Source: DASXVU01 sp963732855
GTDB lineage: Archaea > Thermoplasmatota > Thermoplasmata > Methanomassiliicoccales > UBA472
DNA length: 64,000 nt
NCBI GenBank assembly: GCA_963732855.1
Contig: CAVTBB010000006.1
Location: 1-64,000, forward strand
Reading direction: 5' to 3'
This document shows positions 1-9,652 of the stretch, piece by piece (position 1 is the first letter of the stretch; each line of letters begins with the position of its first letter). The notes beneath the pieces are model-generated. The model was not told the DNA's origin. It saw nothing but the letters and a program-made list of their open reading frames with translations, and made no database searches. The translations under genes were made by a program, and so were the position numbers.

Positions 1-451
1 AGGAACTATTCAGAGTTACAGAAGACAAAGATTTTCCTCAGGGATGGATTTATTGATCGATATTCTGGGAAAAGGTTAGTCTTTCCTGGCACTCTAAAAG
101 TTCTGTCTACAGAGCTTCCCGAAGAATTCCCATATCATCCCAACTGGAAGCAAGACAGTTGCCATATCGGATGGTGGGAGTTATGTCCCACTATCGATCA
201 TATTGTTCCAATCGCTAGAGGGGGAGAGAACTCCGACTCGAACTTTGTAACGACATCTATGCTTTCGAACAGTATCAAATCGAACTTTACTCTTGATGAA
301 ATAGGGTGGTCTTTACATCCAGTCGGAATGCTTGGACGAATGGGACGGATTGATTCAATGGTTCCTCGATTATGCATCGTTGCATCAAAGTTTGATGGAT
401 GATAGGTATATCAAGAAATGGCATAAGGCTGCCTTAGCTTGCCTGAAATAG
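1..451 (+). pseudogene. HNH endonuclease, 5'-truncated by window edge and frameshifted
   Basis: The reading frame open from base 1 encodes an HNH-type nuclease core: an IDHIVPIARGG segment (first His of the motif) followed by Asn-rich NFVTTSMLSNSIKSN, the usual H...N...N/K spacing. That frame stops at 400-402. A second frame continues naturally from about base 335 with WDGLIQWFLDYASLHQS and ends with LACLK and a TAG at 449-451. I read this as one gene with a single-base frameshift near 320-340. The N-terminus lies outside the window. HNH proteins of this type occur as stand-alone restriction or homing nucleases in mobile DNA. Biological role unknown; likely inactive as written. Confidence 0.7.
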
Positions 452-701
452 GGCCGCATTACTTAATTGGACATGCCTGATCATATGGCCCTGGTCAAAA
501 TATATTAAATGTAAATTATCTACATTCATGATCTGGGAACAGTGGGGAATGGCTAATGTTGGAAAAATCCGAAAGAATTAGAATGGAAAAGATGCTAGGC
601 CCAGAACCAGATTTCGTTTTTAATCAGGAAAAACTTGAAAAAGGGTTGAAGTCATAAGAAACGCAGGAGTAATTCTTCCCGATAAATATCCACCCAAGAA
701 T

Positions 702-1685
702 ATGGAATCACATAGAAATCACATACATGGCGTGTTGGCAGAGATTGAAGTTGCTGAATTGTTGATTAAGCAATTTCCGCCCGAGTCAGTAGAGATTCTC
801 GAGCCTGATGCCAAACAGGGAAAGAATGGCAAGCCCTACCAGGGAGACGTTGATATTGTTGATATCACAACACGGTTTATATTCAAGTTAAGGATCGATT
901 CTTATTCTGTTATAAAAATGATTAGTACTGACGAATCACTGAAGAATGGGGTCCGTGAGTGTTTCAGGAAAAAAATTGAAGAAAAAGGCATGAACGATAT
1001 TCCCACGCTCATTAAAATAAGACTAGATGCGAATAATCAACCCGTTATGGACGGCTCTTTCGAACCGTTGTCTTTGCCAAGTACCCTAGATCCTTTGGTT
1101 CCAGCCCATATTTCAATTATCGAAATATCAGAAGAAGTAACTATGGAGATTGAGAAAAAGAAGGTCGAGAAGAGCATCAAAGAGGCATCCTCTCAACTAA
1201 GTAAATTCGATGATGGTATAGTTGTTCCGGTTATCGATTTATCTCGTTATCCGCATGATCAGAAATCGGTTATTCAACACGTTAAACGATTATTAGACGA
1301 TACAGAACATCCGAAGAGAATTGGGGGTGTACTTCTTATTACAAATTCATACGAAAAGGATCAGTTGGATGCGAATATCGATGTGAGAACCCCAAGAATT
1401 ATTCCTATTGCCAATCCTTTGGCGCCAGAAGAAAAAAGGTTAAACGAAAAAGATTTCAATCTAGGCTATTCGGACGAATCTGCCTTTTCAGAGCCTCAGG
1501 TTTCAATATCGGTTGAAATAATGAGCGCCATACCTTATTCTTTTGAATGGGGAATAGAGGATGACGCTGTGGTCATTAATGGTTATAAATATGCCGAACT
1601 CCCGAAGGGGTTGTCAAAACCTCTAGCCTTAAAACAAAAACATAATTCGGAGAACGCCAGATGGTCAATAACAATCCAAAACTAA
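702..1685 (+). CDS. hypothetical protein of the accessory island (327 aa), probably missing a frameshifted N-terminus
   Basis: I do not recognise a family. The 327-residue product is soluble and charged, with no membrane segment. It has an HGVLAEIEVAELLI helix near the start, then a D-x-D stretch (GDVDIVDI, about residues 48-55), and a central Lys/Glu-rich helix around 150-165. The coding-like frame extends upstream of the ATG without a stop from about 645 (VEVIRNAGVILPDKY). An ATG at 556 opens another frame (MLEKSERIRMEKML) that runs into it if one G is restored near 645. The native start may therefore be 556, with a frameshift. It stands alone, downstream of the HNH fragment. The early acidic residues and island setting would suit a nuclease-like fold, but this is speculation. 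Confidence 0.6.
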   Translation: MESHRNHIHGVLAEIEVAELLIKQFPPESVEILEPDAKQGKNGKPYQGDVDIVDITTRFIFKLRIDSYSVIKMISTDESLKNGVRECFRKKIEEKGMNDIPTLIKIRLDANNQPVMDGSFEPLSLPSTLDPLVPAHISIIEISEEVTMEIEKKKVEKSIKEASSQLSKFDDGIVVPVIDLSRYPHDQKSVIQHVKRLLDDTEHPKRIGGVLLITNSYEKDQLDANIDVRTPRIIPIANPLAPEEKRLNEKDFNLGYSDESAFSEPQVSISVEIMSAIPYSFEWGIEDDAVVINGYKYAELPKGLSKPLALKQKHNSENARWSITIQN

Positions 1686-1819
1686 CCTCTTACAAACTAG
1701 TCCACCCTTATTACTTCTATTGACCCGGATGGACAACATCATGCTATTCAATAGCGATCATAGCTAGCCATAACCTCCTCGATTTTTCCTAAGACTTGGG
1801 TTAGGATGGTAATCCTATC

Positions 1820-2382
1820 CTATGGTGGAAGAGCCTTCGAACTACCATTCAGCTTGGAACATGTAATTCTTGCTTCATTCAGAAGGTATTTTTCCATCGC
1901 CGATGGGCTTTCAATGTTTTTGATTTCCACTTGAATATTTCGCCTATAAATCGGTGCAATCACACCGTCGATGGACTCGATTATTGCTTTATGTCTGTCG
2001 TCGTGTTGATCGTTCTTCATCAATGCGAGCAACAATCTGACGTCATCAATCTTGTAGTCGTTTTCGCCGACTTGAACCCGGTCGGCAAAGAATATGTTGC
2101 ACAAATCCCCGATGACTTCTTTCGGAGTAACTTGATCCTCTTTACTTCGATTAATAGTACAACCTTTCTTGTTAAAGGATCGATTACACCAATATCTACC
2201 CAAGCTAAGCTTTGATACCTGGATTTTGGATTCCGTTCTGTGGATTCGAGCTTGGGTGTGACTCTCTTGTTACCTCCATTGACACGATCATTATAGTACA
2301 CCTTAAGGCCAGGAAATTCTGACTCGATGTTCTGTTTGATTATAGCTCCGATCCTCTTCTGTTTCTTTTTCCATTTCTCCAC
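1820..2382 (-). pseudogene. PD-(D/E)XK-like nuclease gene, frameshifted
   Basis: The first frame starts with GTG at 2382 (MEKWKKKQKRIGAII) behind a GGTG ribosome binding site. It contains WVDIGVIDPLTRKVVLLIEV followed by K, which reads as the D-(x)n-E-x-K active-site block of the PD-(D/E)XK nuclease fold. Just after this block, near 2130-2150, the coding-like sequence moves to the frame that contains RSKEDQVTPKEVIGDLCN and ends at 1820. One indel separates the two, so the gene is broken. It follows another broken gene (2392-3031) by about 10 bases on the same strand, which suggests an old two-gene operon. Family-level assignment rests on the motif only. Confidence 0.5.
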
Positions 2383-2391
2383 CTCAACACC

Positions 2392-3031
2392 TTATTGGGA
2401 TTCAATACTCATAACGTTGTGTTCTTTATTAAATGGTAGATTTCCGAGGATCTGCCCATCATTAAACAAGTTAACATTATGACAGTAATGTGAAGAACCC
2501 CGAGATCATCTTCCATTGGATATTCTACTGGTATTACTTTGAAAGCATTTGGATTAATGAACTGTGGCCTAATCGTTCCCTTTCGGGTGAAGTAGGAGAA
2601 GTATGTCTGTCACCTCGCATCCATCGCCTGCTGTCTTGCGGATCGAATCTAATGTGAATTTAAGTACCCTCGACAATTTGTCTTTGGCGAGGGGCATTTT
2701 ATACCCAGGATTCTCCTTTATGAAAACATCCGCCCACTTGTTGTAGAAGTCGTCCCAATTCTCCACCACTCCAATGAGTGATATACCATCTCATGATCGA
2801 GTGACGGTCGATCTGGTGTTGCTCCATTCGAATCTCAGTTGTCCTGGTTGGCCTTTCACTCCACTTGCTCTCAACTAGAAATACGTGATTCTTTTCTATC
2901 ACTATGCCATCGAATTCAACAAAAGTAGCTTCGCTTCCTCTACCTCCTCTGCCAAAGCTTGGTCTAAAAAAGATTACACGATCTTCTGCTTTCATTGCCA
3001 TTTGAACCAGTGATGATATTGCACTTTTCAT
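2392..3031 (-). pseudogene. PD-(D/E)XK-like nuclease gene, multiply frameshifted
   Basis: Frame 1 (3031 down to about 2765) encodes FVEFDGIVIEKNHVFLVESK, an acidic residue followed by E-S-K as in PD-(D/E)XK nucleases. Frame 2 (2769-2569) continues with ENWDDFYNKWADVFIKENPG. A third frame (about 2580-2392) adds RPQFINPNAFKVIPVEYPM and, after another shift, ILGNLPFNKEHNVMSIESQ and a TAA. The pieces join head to tail with no overlap in content, so this is one decayed gene with at least three indels. A similar GNLPF-containing tail occurs on the same strand near 7,170-7,260, which hints that a second family member once sat there. No function beyond a putative nuclease can be stated. Confidence 0.5.
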
Positions 3032-3375
3032 TCAACATCTTTAATGTCAGAGCATCTTCTGCGCAACCATAGATCTTGGAGGATTGGGCCATGAAGAATT
3101 ACTATGGGCCTGTCTGATTATAAATGAATCCCAATACTAACGAAACTGCTTAATCAAATGAAGAAGTGTGAGCACTGATAGTCCCGTCGATCTTGGATAC
3201 AATAGTCTATTCTACTGTTCTTAACCAGAAATTATTTTCAGGAATATTCAGTACTTAGTTAATGTACCCAAACCTCCTCGACGAAATGACCGATATGATC
3301 CAGCTTTATTCCTTCTCACACCCAGCCCAATCCCAGTCACCCGGTAATTCCTAGATAATTCCTTAATCACTTCTA

Positions 3376-3392
3376 GGATATAGCCTATATCC
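3376..3392. repeat. near-perfect palindrome in a gene-free stretch (3,032-3,594)
   Basis: GGATATAG-C-CTATATCC has 8-base arms and a 1-base centre. It is bracketed by CCTAGA and TCTAGG about 20 bases apart, which adds outer symmetry. The surrounding 560 bases (3,032-3,594) hold no convincing gene. They are AT-rich with a TATA-like run near 3,415-3,440 and a CGGGCTT...AAGCCCG inverted pair near 3,525-3,588. The palindrome could be an operator or a recombination relic. Confidence 0.4.
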
Positions 3393-3594
3393 AGCCATTA
3401 ATTCCCATTATATTCGTTTTCTATATTTTATTATTATAATTTCGTGCGCCTAGGCTTATAGGAACTATTATTGAATAAGATACGATTGGCGTGCGTTTTG
3501 GTGATCAGAAACGGCGGGCAGGTCGGGCTTGGCCCTGGGAGAAGAAAAGAAAAAATGGGGCCGATTTCGTAGAAAATAAGCCCGCCTAGTAGAT

Positions 3595-3858
3595 CTACTT
3601 GGTCTTCTGATACTCTAGCTTGAGCCAAGCGATCCCGATAATTAGTGCCAAAGAAGCGAGATTCCAGAAGATTAATGGAAAGTTGTCAAGGACGATTCCA
3701 TAAACGGTCCAGAAGGCTACTCCAAATCCCAGCACCACAAGCGTCGCTAATGAGATATCGTCCATCTTTTTGGTCTGATATCCCTTGATGAGCTGGGGGA
3801 CGTAACAGACGGTGGTAAGAAGTCCCGCAATGAGGCCGATAAAGGTCCAATCTTCCAT
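3595..3858 (-). CDS. SemiSWEET/PQ-loop family small transporter
   Basis: The 87-residue product starting MEDWTFIGLIAGLLTT has three hydrophobic segments and the diagnostic P-Q pair in CYVPQLIKGYQTKKMDDIS within the first helix. This is the architecture of SemiSWEET proteins, which dimerise to move sugars or related small solutes across the membrane. The start at 3858 was chosen because the family begins just before the first helix; the longer open frame upstream (to 4065) is low-complexity and proline-rich. It is a single gene among island debris and intact. Substrate cannot be inferred. Confidence 0.8.
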   Translation of the reverse strand: MEDWTFIGLIAGLLTTVCYVPQLIKGYQTKKMDDISLATLVVLGFGVAFWTVYGIVLDNFPLIFWNLASLALIIGIAWLKLEYQKTK

Positions 3859-4439
3859 ATGGTTGGGTGATGGTGTTGGAGTATGAATGGTTGGTTGTTG
3901 GGGAATGAAGGGGGATGGTTCGAAGAAGATCTGAACTCGATTACTAAATGGGCTTCTTGGATTGTTTATGGGATGGTATTTGTTAGGTAATGATTGGGAA
4001 ATCTTATCATGCTTTGTCAAGGAAAATAATGACTGGCAGGGAAAAGAGGTGAAAATTTTGACCAAGCTTCAAAATTACTTTTCCCTGCCTACGATTAGAT
4101 ATAGCGGGAAAGGACATATGTCTTTCGAGGATAGCCATTATCATACAAAATAGTCTAATTTCGATCCCTCGCAATAATTGCTGCTAATCACTTTGATAAG
4201 GAGCTTGTTGCAGTAACAATAATATATGCCCTTTATTGCCGATAGTTGATGATGATAATTCACTATTGTCAATAACGATGTCAGTGATTTCATTATTGCC
4301 AATATTTATCTTAATGAGTCGTATATTACCGATGATTATGGTGATAATATGATAGTTAACTATAGTGGCCAGTAGTGATGGAAATTTCATTACAAGAATA
4401 TATATAATCATATCTTATCTAGATTTAGGTGAAATATTT
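3859..4439. other. AT-rich stretch without a supported gene
   Basis: Bases 3,859-4,439 carry only short open frames. The section 4,195-4,410 is strongly AT-rich and repeats the word ATTGCC/ATTGTC with small variations (TTATTGCCGATA, TATTGTCAATAA, TTATTGCCAATATT, TATTACCGATG). A minus-strand 75-codon frame reads these as repeated I-G-N residues. There is no ribosome binding site and no recognisable protein, so I treat it as non-coding. Confidence 0.4.
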
Positions 4440-6503
4440 TGACCGAAAAACGATAGTCCACCGCCTATCGAGGTTGTTAGTCCGGATAATGCATATGCGG
4501 TTGAGCTAGCAACAGCAGAAGATACTCGAAAGTTCAAAGTGGGATTTAGACGAACCGAGCAAGAATCAGAAGAACAGACAGGGTGGGATGAAGTCCCACG
4601 CCGAGGGTTTTGAAAAGAAAGGATCTGACAAAGAACCCACCAAGAAATCGCAACCGAAGGATTCCATCCGGCTTTACCAACTAATGCTGACGGCCTGGAA
4701 TGTAGTACCATTCCGGGACAATTTCGAATCTCAGTATATACAGAGATTTAACCAAAACAACCACTATGAGGTCATCTCCCTATTGGATGGTCGACTTCCG
4801 TCGAACTTGGCTTGCTTGTTTTATGAACGTTTCGGTACATCGATCTCTGCCCAGTTAATAAATGAAACACTTTTGATATTACAAGGGAGAAGCAAACCAG
4901 TCACAACCCATACCGCTTTTCAATAGGATCGGCAAACACGAGGATGGCCATATCTACTATGACCTTTGTGATGGAAAGAATACTGCCATAAGGATCGACG
5001 ATTCGGGGGATTGGCATCTGGACATCGCTCCGTTGATGTTTAAGAATCAAGACCGAGGAAAAGAACGGTACTTCCTAAGAAGGGGCCGTGGGGTCAGCTG
5101 GACAAATACGTGGACCTCTTGAAAGTACCCGAGCGAGACCGGAATATGGTCAAAGTAATGACCGTATCTGCTTTCAATCCAGTTATAGAAAATCCTATAC
5201 TGTATTTAACGGGAAAGTCAGGCTCCGGTAAAACCCACCAACTTAAGCTGGAACAATTGTTGGTTGACCCTGAACAAGCGAATTTATGCGCCGCTATCGA
5301 CAAGAAACAGAGCCTTAAAGAAACAAAAATAAACATGTCCAAGAAGTACTGGTATGGTTTCACCAACACAAAGGGTTCTTCCCGATGGATTCAGTAATTT
5401 TATCTGTACGATCGAACTTCGGGAACCGGTGCGACGGATAAGATTCACAAGTTCTACGAAACAACGGGAATCGAGTACGTTCATGTAAAGAATGTGCTGA
5501 GGTTGGACGGAATAAGTTCCAGCCTTCTTCAACCGGATGTTTTGAAACGTACCATAAGGATGGATAGGGACCCGATCGATAATGGTGAAAAACTAGATGT
5601 TCCCGATCTGTTGGTTAAATTATTACCAAATGAGGCAGAATTAGGAGAATGCTTCTCGGTATTAGGAAAAGCAATCAAACTTATAAAAATAGGAAACCCG
5701 GCCAGTATCAGATGCCGAAAGATATCGACTCTAGGCTCGTGGATTTCTACACCTTTGGTGGAGCAGTATGTGAAGTCCTCCAGATACCGGACTGGGCGGA
5801 AATATTTCGGACATATTGTAAGGAGCAGGATGACGAGTCGTTGTCCGGGAATCCAATTGGATTGGGTATCATTGAGTTGATGAAGGATCTAAAACTGACT
5901 TGGAAGGCCTGGAGACTTATATAACGAGTTACTGGACGTATCCGAGTAGGAACGCATTCCGAAACACACGAGAGTTACATTCATAGAGGAAAGTTGGGAA
6001 TTAACACCAAACGAGACACGGTATTCCCCCAGAGTGCGGATATCATGATGAGGGACTATCTCACACCGATCATGGGGACCCTGGAGAGTAAAGGGATAAT
6101 CGTAACGAAGAGTCAACAATTCTACAAAGTTAAAAAGATGGTCTGGAATGGGAAGAAGGTGATGGATATCCTTGGACCGAATTATGACGGAACGATTCGA
6201 AGCAACGATAGGGTCGTCGTCATAATAAAAGATGAATCGGTTTTCGATAAGGACGATGAAGATTGTGGCTACGAAGATGCGGTAGCTGGAAAGCCAGAAA
6301 AGAAGACCAAGACACCTTCCGGGCTCGACATCTTTGGTGCGGGTGAAACCTCCGGCACTTCAAAGAAATCCACTTCTGAGTTGTTAGAAGAATTCATGAA
6401 ACCGGACACGAAGGAGAAAACCTGCTACGTTCCTAGGGCAAAGGAAAAAACGGCAGCTGAGATATTCGACGAATTAGTTCCCCCGAAGAAGAAAGAACCT
6501 TAG
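4440..6503 (+). pseudogene. replicative ATPase/primase-helicase-like protein of a mobile element, multiply frameshifted
   Basis: Successive frames read as one long protein. PDNAYAVELATAEDTRKFK (about 4,470-4,610) is followed by a linker and PFRDNFESQYIQRFNQ (4,588-4,926). Next come GKHEDGHIYYDLCDGKNTAI (about 4,930-5,045), then MVKVMTVSAFNPVIENPILY with a Walker A box GKSGSGKT (about 5,212-5,235). The remainder includes LLQPDVLKRTIRMD (from 5,494) and an acidic C-terminal part from 5,994 to 6,503. The HIYYDL...D / P-loop / LxxDxLxRTI order is that of the D5-like ATPases encoded by plasmids, viruses and integrative elements. At least four or five indels interrupt it. Iteron-like repeats follow within 10 bases of its stop. 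Family call is by motif order; exact boundaries are uncertain. Confidence 0.55.
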
Positions 6504-6507
6504 CATT

Positions 6508-6808
6508 ATCGTCGGGAGCATCGTCGGGTACTATAGCAGACCCGCCGAGGCCTTTCTTAGGTTTCGGGCGGCTTTGTTCATCTAGTCTTAGTTATCGTCG
6601 CATCGTCGGCTCTAGCACTTCAGACTTATTAGATACGCCTTACTCCTCCAATTCTCTCTTCCTTCTTTTTTTCCTATAAGAAATGAGAAGATCCGACGAT
6701 CCGACGATGTTTTATCATTTAGATGGTAATTTTTCAATCGCTAACCAGTCAATGTGCATCGTCGGGTGACATCATGGGTATGGTTGAATTCCGACGAGAG
6801 CCAACGAT
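6508..6808. repeat. iteron-like cluster of ATCGTCGG repeats (putative element replication origin)
   Basis: Direct copies of ATCGTCGG(G) lie at 6508-6516, 6520-6528, 6602-6609 and 6758-6766, with a 7-base copy at 6594-6600. Inverted copies CCGACGAT lie at 6693-6700 and 6701-6708, with variants CCGACGAG at 6791-6798 and CCAACGAT at 6801-6808. The first pair is spaced 12 bases and the inverted pair abuts. The cluster sits in a gene-free stretch directly after the broken replicative ATPase, where an initiator-binding origin would be expected. It is probably a relic because the adjacent ATPase is broken. Confidence 0.5.
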
Positions 6809-6859
6809 ATTTCCGGTCTTCTATTGATCGTAGGCGTCGTTTACTAAGGTCCACCCCGT

Positions 6860-7327
6860 CCCCCAAAAAGCGTTTTTAATTCGTTTAATGGTAGTCTCTA
6901 TTGCGTGGGGTGTTGATTTACTTCAACAAGCCAACATCTAGCTAAATAAAATTATAATGTGCTTTTGAAGATGGGGATCGAAGGAATCTAAGGTTTGAGG
7001 CGTTATAGGCGGACGAATAAGGCCGGTCCTTTAATCGATTCGAGTGGTACAGGAACGATTACCGTCCTCAATTCGTTATCTAGGCCAAGCGAGAGTTAGA
7101 ACACGTTCTGCGGCCATTTCTTCGCTTTCTTATGAGATGAACGTTTTTGTTCGGAATAGAATAAGGCGAACCATTCGATAATTCAAGGGATTCTCTTCAA
7201 AAAACGGCAGGTTCCCGACAATATTGGGTAGTCGAACAGTGTGGTCAACTCTTTCCTTAATGCCTCTTCCATTTTGACGGTATTAAGGGCTTCAGATTCG
7301 AAGCTCTGAATTTCATCAAGAAGATAG
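6860..7327. other. gene-free stretch with a minus-strand gene remnant
   Basis: No intact gene is visible. On the minus strand between about 7,325 and 7,150, coding-like pieces in two frames (LDEIQSFESEALNTVKMEEA, then PNIVGNLPFFEENPLNYRMV) look like the C-terminus of a lost gene. It resembles the GNLPF tail of the broken gene at 2,392-3,031. The rest (6,860-7,150) shows nothing I can interpret. Confidence 0.35.
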
Positions 7328-7960
7328 CTATCGGATAGAGAGATTTGCCACCATATCTCGGGCTTTTTGAGGGTCCAATGGCGTTTTCATGATGGTATCT
7401 TCATTAATGCGTATGGTCTCCTGAATTGAAGTGACGACCATCTTCCAACGGTTTACATCTTGGTTTAATTCTGAGCTTCTAAATCGAATTATGTAACTCA
7501 GTAAATGAAAACCAAATCCATATCCATCTGGATTATGTCCATCATAGGCTGGCCAATTTTGAATATATTTTGCTCCCGAAAGGTCCTCGATCCTTTTAAT
7601 CAAGCCTTCGTGAATAAATGCTTTCTTCGCATTCAAATCATTTATTTTCTGTTTGAGCTCTTGCCAGTGCTTCGGAATATCTAGATCCTCGGGAATATGA
7701 TTTTCCATTAAATCTTTGAAGAAACGATCATCCTCAATTTCGAGATGAATTGGATTCTTATCATCGTCCAACCTCTCTATTGATGTAATTACTGGAAGAC
7801 TTGTTTGCCAGTCTTCGGCTATTCGTTTAAGGGCAGCAGTATGATTCTTATAGATCTTGATCCTGAATGCTCGATTCTTATAGCTTATAAAGAGGGATAA
7901 GGCTGCAAGTATTATCGCAATAATTGAAATGATGATCGGGATGTCATCAGATAATGACAT
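7328..7960 (-). CDS. hypothetical single-pass membrane protein with coiled-coil body
   Basis: The 210-residue product begins with a hydrophobic helix (about residues 7-28, PIIISIIAIILAALSLFISY) followed by basic residues, so the body is probably cytoplasmic. Residues 95-130 are charged and helical (KQKINDLNAKKAF...). I do not recognise the family. The gene is intact although neighbours on the left are broken, and it is divergent from the nucleotidyltransferase cassette that begins 160 bases away. A membrane-anchored accessory or effector for that cassette is possible, but nothing in the sequence proves it. Confidence 0.55.
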   Translation of the reverse strand: MSLSDDIPIIISIIAIILAALSLFISYKNRAFRIKIYKNHTAALKRIAEDWQTSLPVITSIERLDDDKNPIHLEIEDDRFFKDLMENHIPEDLDIPKHWQELKQKINDLNAKKAFIHEGLIKRIEDLSGAKYIQNWPAYDGHNPDGYGFGFHLLSYIIRFRSSELNQDVNRWKMVVTSIQETIRINEDTIMKTPLDPQKARDMVANLSIR

Positions 7961-8119
7961 TACCTACCAATGGCCTTTAGCAAATTAATAGTTGACTGGG
8001 AACCCGGCCATTAATCCTATGGGCACTTTCATCTTGCCGAACGAAAACGATATGGTCTAAGTCAATCATCCTAATTATTATCCGATTGAAGGAAATCGGA
8101 ATTTAAATGGGGAAGTAGA

Positions 8120-8881
8120 ATGTCCGATCAGCAGCAGTATCTGGAAAAAGTTCTATCGAAGTATAATTTGACCGATAAACAGATTGAATCTTTGCAAAAC
8201 AAGCGCAAGGGTGTTGAGGACTTTTTGAGAAGCAAATACGGGTCGAAAATCCAATCAGTCAATTATTCTGGCTCATATGCGAAGCAAACAGCAATCAGCC
8301 TAAAGTATGATTTGGACATCTTGGTATTCTTTCATCGTGACAGCTTCAACACATTGTCGGAGATGTACAATTCTGTGTATGAAACTATGAAGTCTTATGG
8401 ACTGGTAAACAAACAGAAAGTATCGATCCGACTTAGTTCCGGAATCGAATCGATTGATGTAGTGCCAGCAAGACGCATTGATTCGACTTCGACCGATGCC
8501 AATTTGTATATTTCAACAACTGGTGGGCTAATAAAAACAAATACTGTACTTCATAAAGAATACATTAGCGCTAGCGGATGTCGTCCAATTATCAAGTTGA
8601 TGAAGGTTTGGAAATCCCAGCATGGTATACATTACAAATCCTTCGCATTAGAACTGCTTACGATAAAGGCTCTCGACGGCTTCATGAGCGAAGACTATGG
8701 GGATCGAATGTGGCAAGTTCTTGGATTCATCAAGGACAACGTCGAAACCCTCAAATTGATCGATCCTGCAAATTCTAATAATAACGTGTCTGACCTCATT
8801 GACAACTTAGACAAACAGAACATGAAGAATCAAGCTGCTTCGTCGTTGGGGAAGAAAACCTGGCCTGAAATTGTCTGGTGA
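8120..8881 (+). CDS. CD-NTase-like nucleotidyltransferase (CBASS-like cyclase candidate)
   Basis: The 253-residue protein has the Pol-beta nucleotidyltransferase core. GS at residues 51-52 (YSGSYAKQTAI) is followed by D64-L-D66 and a third carboxylate D113 in ESIDVVPAR, so the full catalytic triad is present. After the core, RPIIKLMKVWKSQHG and YKSFALELLTIKAL match the helical C-terminal half of CD-NTase/OAS-like enzymes rather than the archaeal CCA-adding enzyme, which is much longer. CD-NTases make cyclic or linear oligonucleotide signals on phage infection; some relatives instead modify tRNA. The gene is first of three co-directional genes (3-base gap to the next), with a GGGGAAG-type ribosome binding site before ATG. 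It is intact. Product chemistry is not predictable. Confidence 0.75.
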   Translation: MSDQQQYLEKVLSKYNLTDKQIESLQNKRKGVEDFLRSKYGSKIQSVNYSGSYAKQTAISLKYDLDILVFFHRDSFNTLSEMYNSVYETMKSYGLVNKQKVSIRLSSGIESIDVVPARRIDSTSTDANLYISTTGGLIKTNTVLHKEYISASGCRPIIKLMKVWKSQHGIHYKSFALELLTIKALDGFMSEDYGDRMWQVLGFIKDNVETLKLIDPANSNNNVSDLIDNLDKQNMKNQAASSLGKKTWPEIVW

Positions 8882-8884
8882 ATT

Positions 8885-9646
8885 ATGGTGGGAAATATCG
8901 AGCTCTCAACACTATTTATGAGCCTCCAAGAAGAAATGAAGGCGAAGCTGAAGACAGGTCGGGAGTGCGTTAGCCATCCTGGTGCCAAAGGGGATGATTC
9001 CGAGATCCAATGGTTGGAGTGGTTCACGGCCTATCTACCAAAACGGTATGAGGCTAGAAAGGCTTTCGTACTAGATTCGAAGGGTAATCTAAGTGATCAG
9101 ATCGACATTGTCATTTTTGATCGCCAGTACTCACCATTCCTGTTGCATCGAGACAGCGCTTATTATGTCCCAGCGGAGAGCGTTTATGCAGTATTGGAAA
9201 TCAAACAAAGTTTGAACAAAGATCACATGGATTATACAAACAAGAAGATAAAATCCGTTAGATCTCTTTACAGAACGAGTGCGAGAATTCCACATGCTGG
9301 TGGCGTCTATGAGCCCAAAAAACTAATGCCAATCCTATCGGGGATTTTAACCTATGATTGTGATTGGAGTCCCTCATTTGGAGAACCATTCAAGGAGGCA
9401 CTCGCATGTATAGACGAGATGGGAAGAATAGACGTAGGATGTTCGATCTGCAATGGTTCGTTCTCTGCAAGATATGGAATTGATGGGTCGATAACTGTTG
9501 ATATTGCGGAACAAGGAAGGGCGTTGATCTTCTTTTTCTTAGAACTATTGTCAAGACTTCAAGATCTAGGGACAGTCGTGGCTATCGATCTCCGTGAATA
9601 TATGAAAGTCCTCTCCGAGGGTAAGATAATGATAAGTGGGAGATAA
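8885..9646 (+). CDS. DUF6602-like protein, predicted PD-(D/E)XK nuclease
   Basis: The 253-residue protein has an N-terminal helix with a conserved acidic WLEWF segment (about residues 43-47), then YLPKRYEARKAFVLDSKGN. The core is DQIDIVIFD (D74) followed by AVLEIKQSL (E105, K107). D...E-x-K on consecutive strands is the PD-(D/E)XK nuclease signature, and the overall pattern is that of the DUF6602 family as I remember it. The C-terminal half is helical with no clear motif. It follows the nucleotidyltransferase by 3 bases and precedes the DUF3800 gene by 6, so the three are almost certainly one transcript. It would be the natural effector or nucleic-acid-cutting arm of the cassette. Nuclease activity is inferred from the motif only. 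Confidence 0.7.
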   Translation: MVGNIELSTLFMSLQEEMKAKLKTGRECVSHPGAKGDDSEIQWLEWFTAYLPKRYEARKAFVLDSKGNLSDQIDIVIFDRQYSPFLLHRDSAYYVPAESVYAVLEIKQSLNKDHMDYTNKKIKSVRSLYRTSARIPHAGGVYEPKKLMPILSGILTYDCDWSPSFGEPFKEALACIDEMGRIDVGCSICNGSFSARYGIDGSITVDIAEQGRALIFFFLELLSRLQDLGTVVAIDLREYMKVLSEGKIMISGR

Positions 9647-9652
9647 CCTCGA

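Noticed and set aside
4184..4411. Minus-strand 75-codon frame with recurring I-G-N residues
   Set aside because: The repeats come from AT-rich ATTGCC words. There is no start signal and no spacing regular enough to be a repeat protein.
6508..6808. CRISPR array
   Set aside because: The repeated unit is only 8 bases, occurs in both orientations and has irregular spacing. No cas genes or 25-35-base repeats exist in the window.
8120..8881. Archaeal CCA-adding enzyme
   Set aside because: The protein is 253 residues, far shorter than the archaeal CCA enzyme, and has a CD-NTase-like C-terminal half and defence-type neighbours. A minimal RNA-modifying NTase is not excluded.
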